Of a stretch of 64,000 nt of DNA, positions 61,104-64,000 are shown piece by piece; position 1 is the stretch's first letter, and every line of letters begins with the position of its first letter. The notes beneath the pieces are model-generated. The model was not told the origin of the DNA. It saw only the letters and a list, made by a program, of their open reading frames with translations, and made no database searches. The translations under genes and the position numbers were made by a program. Source of the stretch: Arthrobacter sp. DNA4 (GTDB taxonomy: Bacteria; Actinomycetota; Actinomycetes; Actinomycetales; Micrococcaceae); NCBI RefSeq assembly GCF_024362385.1, contig NZ_CP101466.1, forward strand, positions 1,116,001-1,180,000, written 5' to 3'.

Positions 61104-61607
61104 ATGAAGACAAACACCCGCCAACACCAGGAATCGGTCATTGTCCAGGTCTCAGCCGATGCGCTCTATGACCTGGTCTCCGACATCACCCGCACAGGCG
61201 AGTGGAGCCCGGTCTGTACGTCGTGCTGGTGGGACGACACGGCCAGCGCGGGTCAGGCCGGCGCCTGGTTCACCGGCCGCAACGAGATCCCGGGGCGGAC
61301 GTGGGAGACCCGGTCGCTGGTGGTGGCTGCCGAGCGCGGCCGCGAGTTCGCCTGGGTGGTGGGCGGCCGCTTTGTCCGTTGGGGTTTCACCCTTGCCCCG
61401 GCTGATAACGGGACGACGCTGACCGAGTCGTGGGAGTTCCTGCCCGAAGGGATCGCGATGTTCAGGGAGAAATACGGCGATGAGGCCGACGCCCAGATCG
61501 CCGAGCGCACCCAGCAGGCGCTCGACGGCATCCCGAAAACGCTCGCCGCGATCAAGCGGATCGCTGAATCTACTGTTGTTGGGGATGCCCGGGTGGCGAA
61601 GGCCTGA
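61104..61607 (+). CDS. SRPBCC family protein
   Basis: The protein is 167 aa from ATG 61104, with AGAGGAT upstream; ATG 61080, overlapping the stop of the previous gene, would add 8 residues. It has the START-like SRPBCC helix-grip fold: VIVQVSADALYDLVSDITRTGEWSP, GAWFTGRNEIPGRTWETRSLVV and FAWVVGGRFVRWGFTL. Such proteins bind hydrophobic ligands or act as cyclases and stress proteins. The gene follows the DsbA-like gene closely and is probably co-transcribed. Confidence 0.85.
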   Translation: MKTNTRQHQESVIVQVSADALYDLVSDITRTGEWSPVCTSCWWDDTASAGQAGAWFTGRNEIPGRTWETRSLVVAAERGREFAWVVGGRFVRWGFTLAPADNGTTLTESWEFLPEGIAMFREKYGDEADAQIAERTQQALDGIPKTLAAIKRIAESTVVGDARVAKA

Positions 61608-61660
61608 TGGACCCGAAGCGGGACCCGGCCGAAGCGGCAGGGCCCCGCTGCTGAACGGCG

Positions 61661-63130
61661 CTAGGAGCGCGGGTCGATGGGTGTGAACGTCCCGGCCCTG
61701 GATTCGATGACGGTGGCGGCGTCAAGCAGTGAGTCTTCGTCAAAGCGCCGGGCTAGGAGTTGCACTCCCGCGGGCAGGCCCCCGGCCAGACCGGTGGGTA
61801 CCGACATGGCGGGGAACCCCAGGAGGGGAATTGCCATCATGGATGCTTGGGCTGCCATGAGCCGTCGCATGCTGTCCACGCTGGCAATATCCGCGTCCTG
61901 TTCAAACGCCTGTTCCGCCGACACCGGCAGGAGTATCAGCGGGTGGGCCTCCAGGATTTCGGCGAGCTGCCGAATGAGGGTGCCCCTTCGTGCGTAACCG
62001 GCAATGAACTGCTCGAGCGTCGGTTTCTCCCCCCACCACTCAGCTGCCACGGCGTAGTAGTGCTCCGCTGCCTTTTGCATCCCCTGGTCGCCGACTTCGT
62101 TGACCAGCGGCATCGCCAGACGGAATTCCTCCATGCACAGCAGGTACCAGAGGCGGTAGGCCTCCGCCAGGACAGGCAGTTCGATCTCTTCGACGAGGTA
62201 CCCGACGTCGCTGAGGTAGCGGGCTGCCTGGTCCAGGGCGTGATTTACTTCCGGCGTTGGGGCTGCGACGCCCAGGTCCCGGACCAACCCCACCCGCATG
62301 GGCCGCCGTGCATGCCGCGGCGCCCGGGCACCGGGGACGAAGGCAGGGTCCCGAGGGCTGAAGTCACTCAGTGCGGTCATGGCGAGGCGAACGTCCCCAA
62401 CAGTCCGGGCCAGCGGGCCCTGCACAAGCATGCTCTGGACCGACAGGGATGCATCGACGTCGTCCGGGTGGTACGTCTGCGCAACCCGTCCCACGGTGGG
62501 CCTGAGGCCGACAACCCCGCAGGCGTAGGCGGGGTACCGGACTGACCCACCGATGTCATTGCCGCCCGCGATCGGGACCATCCCCGATGCCACCGCAGAA
62601 CTAGCGCCGCCGCTGGAACCTCCGGGGGTGCGGGAGGGATTCCACGGGTTGAGGGTGCGCCCGTGCAGGTCGTTGTTGGTGAACCAGCGGTAGGCAAAGG
62701 CGGGGGAGTTGCTGCGGCCCAAGAGGATGGCCCCAGCGCGGCGCAGGCTCGCCACGTGCGGGCTGTCCTGATCCGCCATGGCGTGCTGGAACGCAGTAAC
62801 GCCCTGGGTGGTGGCGTAGCCTGCCTGGTCGGAGTTCACCTTGATGGACACGGGGATCCCGTTCAGTGGTCCCAGCTCCTGCCCTGACGAGCGGGCGCGG
62901 TCAGCCTCGTCGGCCGCTGCCAGGGCCTCGTCGGGGCGGACCTCAACCAACGCGTTTAGCTGGGGGTTGACTTCCTCGATCCGGCCAAGGCAGCTCTGCA
63001 CCACCTCACGGCTGGAAATGAGCCCCGTCGAAATCGCATTGCCCATTTCTGTCGCGCTCCACCGCCACAGCTGCTCTACGGACTCACCAACAATTGACTC
63101 CATGGCCATCGCAGTGTTCGTCGTGGTCAT
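61661..63130 (-). CDS. Amidase (amidase signature family)
   Basis: The 489-aa protein has the Ser-cisSer-Lys catalytic triad visible: Lys97 in PVSIKVNSD, cis-Ser at 172/173 in TPGGSSGGASSAVASG and Ser196 in NDIGGSVRYPA. The family hydrolyses amides; the substrate is not deducible. The start is ATG 63130, with AAAGGAGA upstream; the longer frame adds 7 residues. It is cytoplasmic. It is monocistronic on the minus strand, opposite to the small ABM protein gene. Confidence 0.92.
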   Translation of the reverse strand: MTTTNTAMAMESIVGESVEQLWRWSATEMGNAISTGLISSREVVQSCLGRIEEVNPQLNALVEVRPDEALAAADEADRARSSGQELGPLNGIPVSIKVNSDQAGYATTQGVTAFQHAMADQDSPHVASLRRAGAILLGRSNSPAFAYRWFTNNDLHGRTLNPWNPSRTPGGSSGGASSAVASGMVPIAGGNDIGGSVRYPAYACGVVGLRPTVGRVAQTYHPDDVDASLSVQSMLVQGPLARTVGDVRLAMTALSDFSPRDPAFVPGARAPRHARRPMRVGLVRDLGVAAPTPEVNHALDQAARYLSDVGYLVEEIELPVLAEAYRLWYLLCMEEFRLAMPLVNEVGDQGMQKAAEHYYAVAAEWWGEKPTLEQFIAGYARRGTLIRQLAEILEAHPLILLPVSAEQAFEQDADIASVDSMRRLMAAQASMMAIPLLGFPAMSVPTGLAGGLPAGVQLLARRFDEDSLLDAATVIESRAGTFTPIDPRS

Positions 63131-63633
63131 AAATGATCTCCTTTGATCCAAGCCGTAATCTCCGGCTGCTGAAACCAGTCAAACAGCGCGCAAGGGGACG
63201 ATCAATAGCTGACTGAGACAAGGAGTGGCGGTATTGATATGGGAGGAATATCTTTGAGGGCAGCCATCCACCTTCACATTCACGATGTCCGGGGTCCGGG
63301 AACTGCTCCTGGCCCTGGCCCAGTCCGCGGCGAGCACCACCGCCGCTTTGATGCTGGCTGCGCTGCTCGGCCGCTCAAGCCCCGGCTGACGCGGATTGAG
63401 TCTGTTGAGCGGATGAGATTGCCAGGTGCCCGTCCCGACCCGGAACAACGGTGGCCGCGGCGGCGGTCGAACTGGAAATCAGCCGTGCCACGATCTACCG
63501 GCGCGTGGCCCGGCTGCGATCATCGGCCGAAGCAGCCCTGACCTTCGACCCTTGTCTGTGGCCTCCGCAAGGCCATTACTGATGAAAGGAGCGGAATCCC
63601 GCCGCCCCACCTGCGCCCTGAGGGAGAAAGACT
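63131..63633. other. Gene-poor region with a possible HTH fragment
   Basis: About 500 bp contain no supported gene. Near 63449-63583 the plus strand encodes VAAAAVELEISRATIYRRVA, which reads like the helix-turn-helix of a regulator, followed by a stop; upstream frames do not continue it. This may be the tail of a lost regulator gene. The promoter of the amidase must lie at the left end. Confidence 0.4.
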
Positions 63634-63924
63634 ATGTTCGCCAGAATCAGCACGTACAAGACCGGCCCCGAGACCCGCAGGGATAACCCCAGCGACGACG
63701 TCGTGAACAGCGTGCTCCAGCTCCCGGGCTGCAGAGGCGTCTACTACCTGAACGGGAAGGGGACGGACAACGCCCTGTCCATCACGCTCTGGGACACGGA
63801 GGACGCGATGGTGGCCAGCCGCCAGGCGGCCAGCAGGATCCGGGAGGAGAGCAGCCAGGCGGACAGAACCGAGATCGTCTCGGTGGAGGAATTCGAAGTG
63901 ACAGCCAGCAGCCTTAAGGCTTGA
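63634..63924 (+). CDS. Small ABM-fold protein
   Basis: The protein is 96 aa, with ATG preceded by GAGGGAGA. It is a dimeric alpha/beta-barrel type sequence: MFARISTYKTGPE, VVNSVLQLPGCRGVYYLNGK, ALSITLWDTEDAMVASRQAA, IVSVEEFEV. This is the pattern of antibiotic biosynthesis monooxygenase/stress-response A/B barrel proteins. There is no signal peptide. It is the last gene of the window; no partner is visible within it. It shares the fold, not close sequence, with the protein at 58971-59291. Confidence 0.78.
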   Translation: MFARISTYKTGPETRRDNPSDDVVNSVLQLPGCRGVYYLNGKGTDNALSITLWDTEDAMVASRQAASRIREESSQADRTEIVSVEEFEVTASSLKA

Positions 63925-64000
63925 GCCGCCGTCATCCTTTCTGGCCTGCCTGGTTCAACCCGCCCGGCGCGCGCGGCTTTAGTGCAAAACTGCATGCAAC

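Noticed and set aside
1..64000. CRISPR arrays, tRNA or integrase gene marking a genomic island
   Set aside because: No regular short repeats with spacers, no tRNA-like cloverleaf and no tyrosine or serine recombinase were seen; island borders are suggested only by split genes and repeats.

Overview
This is a high-GC actinobacterial chromosome segment. Gene content and protein style (TTG/GTG starts, Lrp/GntR/LacI regulators, SHOCT and DUF4230 proteins, APC permeases) point to Arthrobacter or a close relative in the Micrococcaceae. That placement rests on family recognition only. No rRNA, tRNA, CRISPR array or integrase was seen.

Layout. 0-6.4 kb: a tellurium-resistance-type (Ter) stress cluster: TelA, two TerD proteins and a DUF475/TerC-like membrane protein on the minus strand, facing a VWA protein and two uncharacterised genes on the plus strand. 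6.5-12.2 kb: a lipoprotein, then a TPP-enzyme / Lrp regulator / aromatic-type aminotransferase / permease locus. 12.2-23.5 kb: lipoproteins, decayed genes, a Crp regulator with a flavin oxidoreductase, a GntR-nitrilase-permease-nitrilase locus, a SHOCT protein, a GIY-YIG/HTH fusion, a DUF4230 protein and a second Lrp regulator.

23.7-46.8 kb is a defence island. It holds (i) two overlapping DUF262 (GmrSD-like) genes; (ii) a Druantia type II-like set, namely a 1808-aa DEAH helicase with DUF1998-like C-terminus, two accessory proteins and a divergent cytosine-5 methyltransferase; (iii) a tight operon of ParB-like protein, SNF2-type helicase, DUF3883 nuclease-like protein and HNH-like zinc protein, not assignable to a named system by reading and the best candidate for an undescribed one; (iv) a HEPN protein paired with a third DUF262 protein. 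The modules are separated by decayed pieces: an ISL3 transposase start, an IS481 transposase start, a decayed aminotransferase, and an orphan copy of the Lrp promoter region. The second Lrp gene on the left and the aminotransferase remnant on the right look like the two halves of one duplicated Lrp-aminotransferase locus now split by about 20 kb of island DNA.

46.9-50.1 kb: a GAF-domain regulator with an unusual tail, a membrane protein and a broken butanediol dehydrogenase-like gene form a second damaged locus. 50.2-59.3 kb: an intact sugar or polyol operon, with a LacI regulator, three palindromic operators on the promoter, an RbsBAC-like ABC importer, two Gfo/Idh/MocA dehydrogenases, a TIM-barrel isomerase and a quinol-monooxygenase-like protein. 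59.4-64 kb: a SAM methyltransferase, a DsbA-family protein, an SRPBCC protein, an amidase and a small ABM-fold protein.
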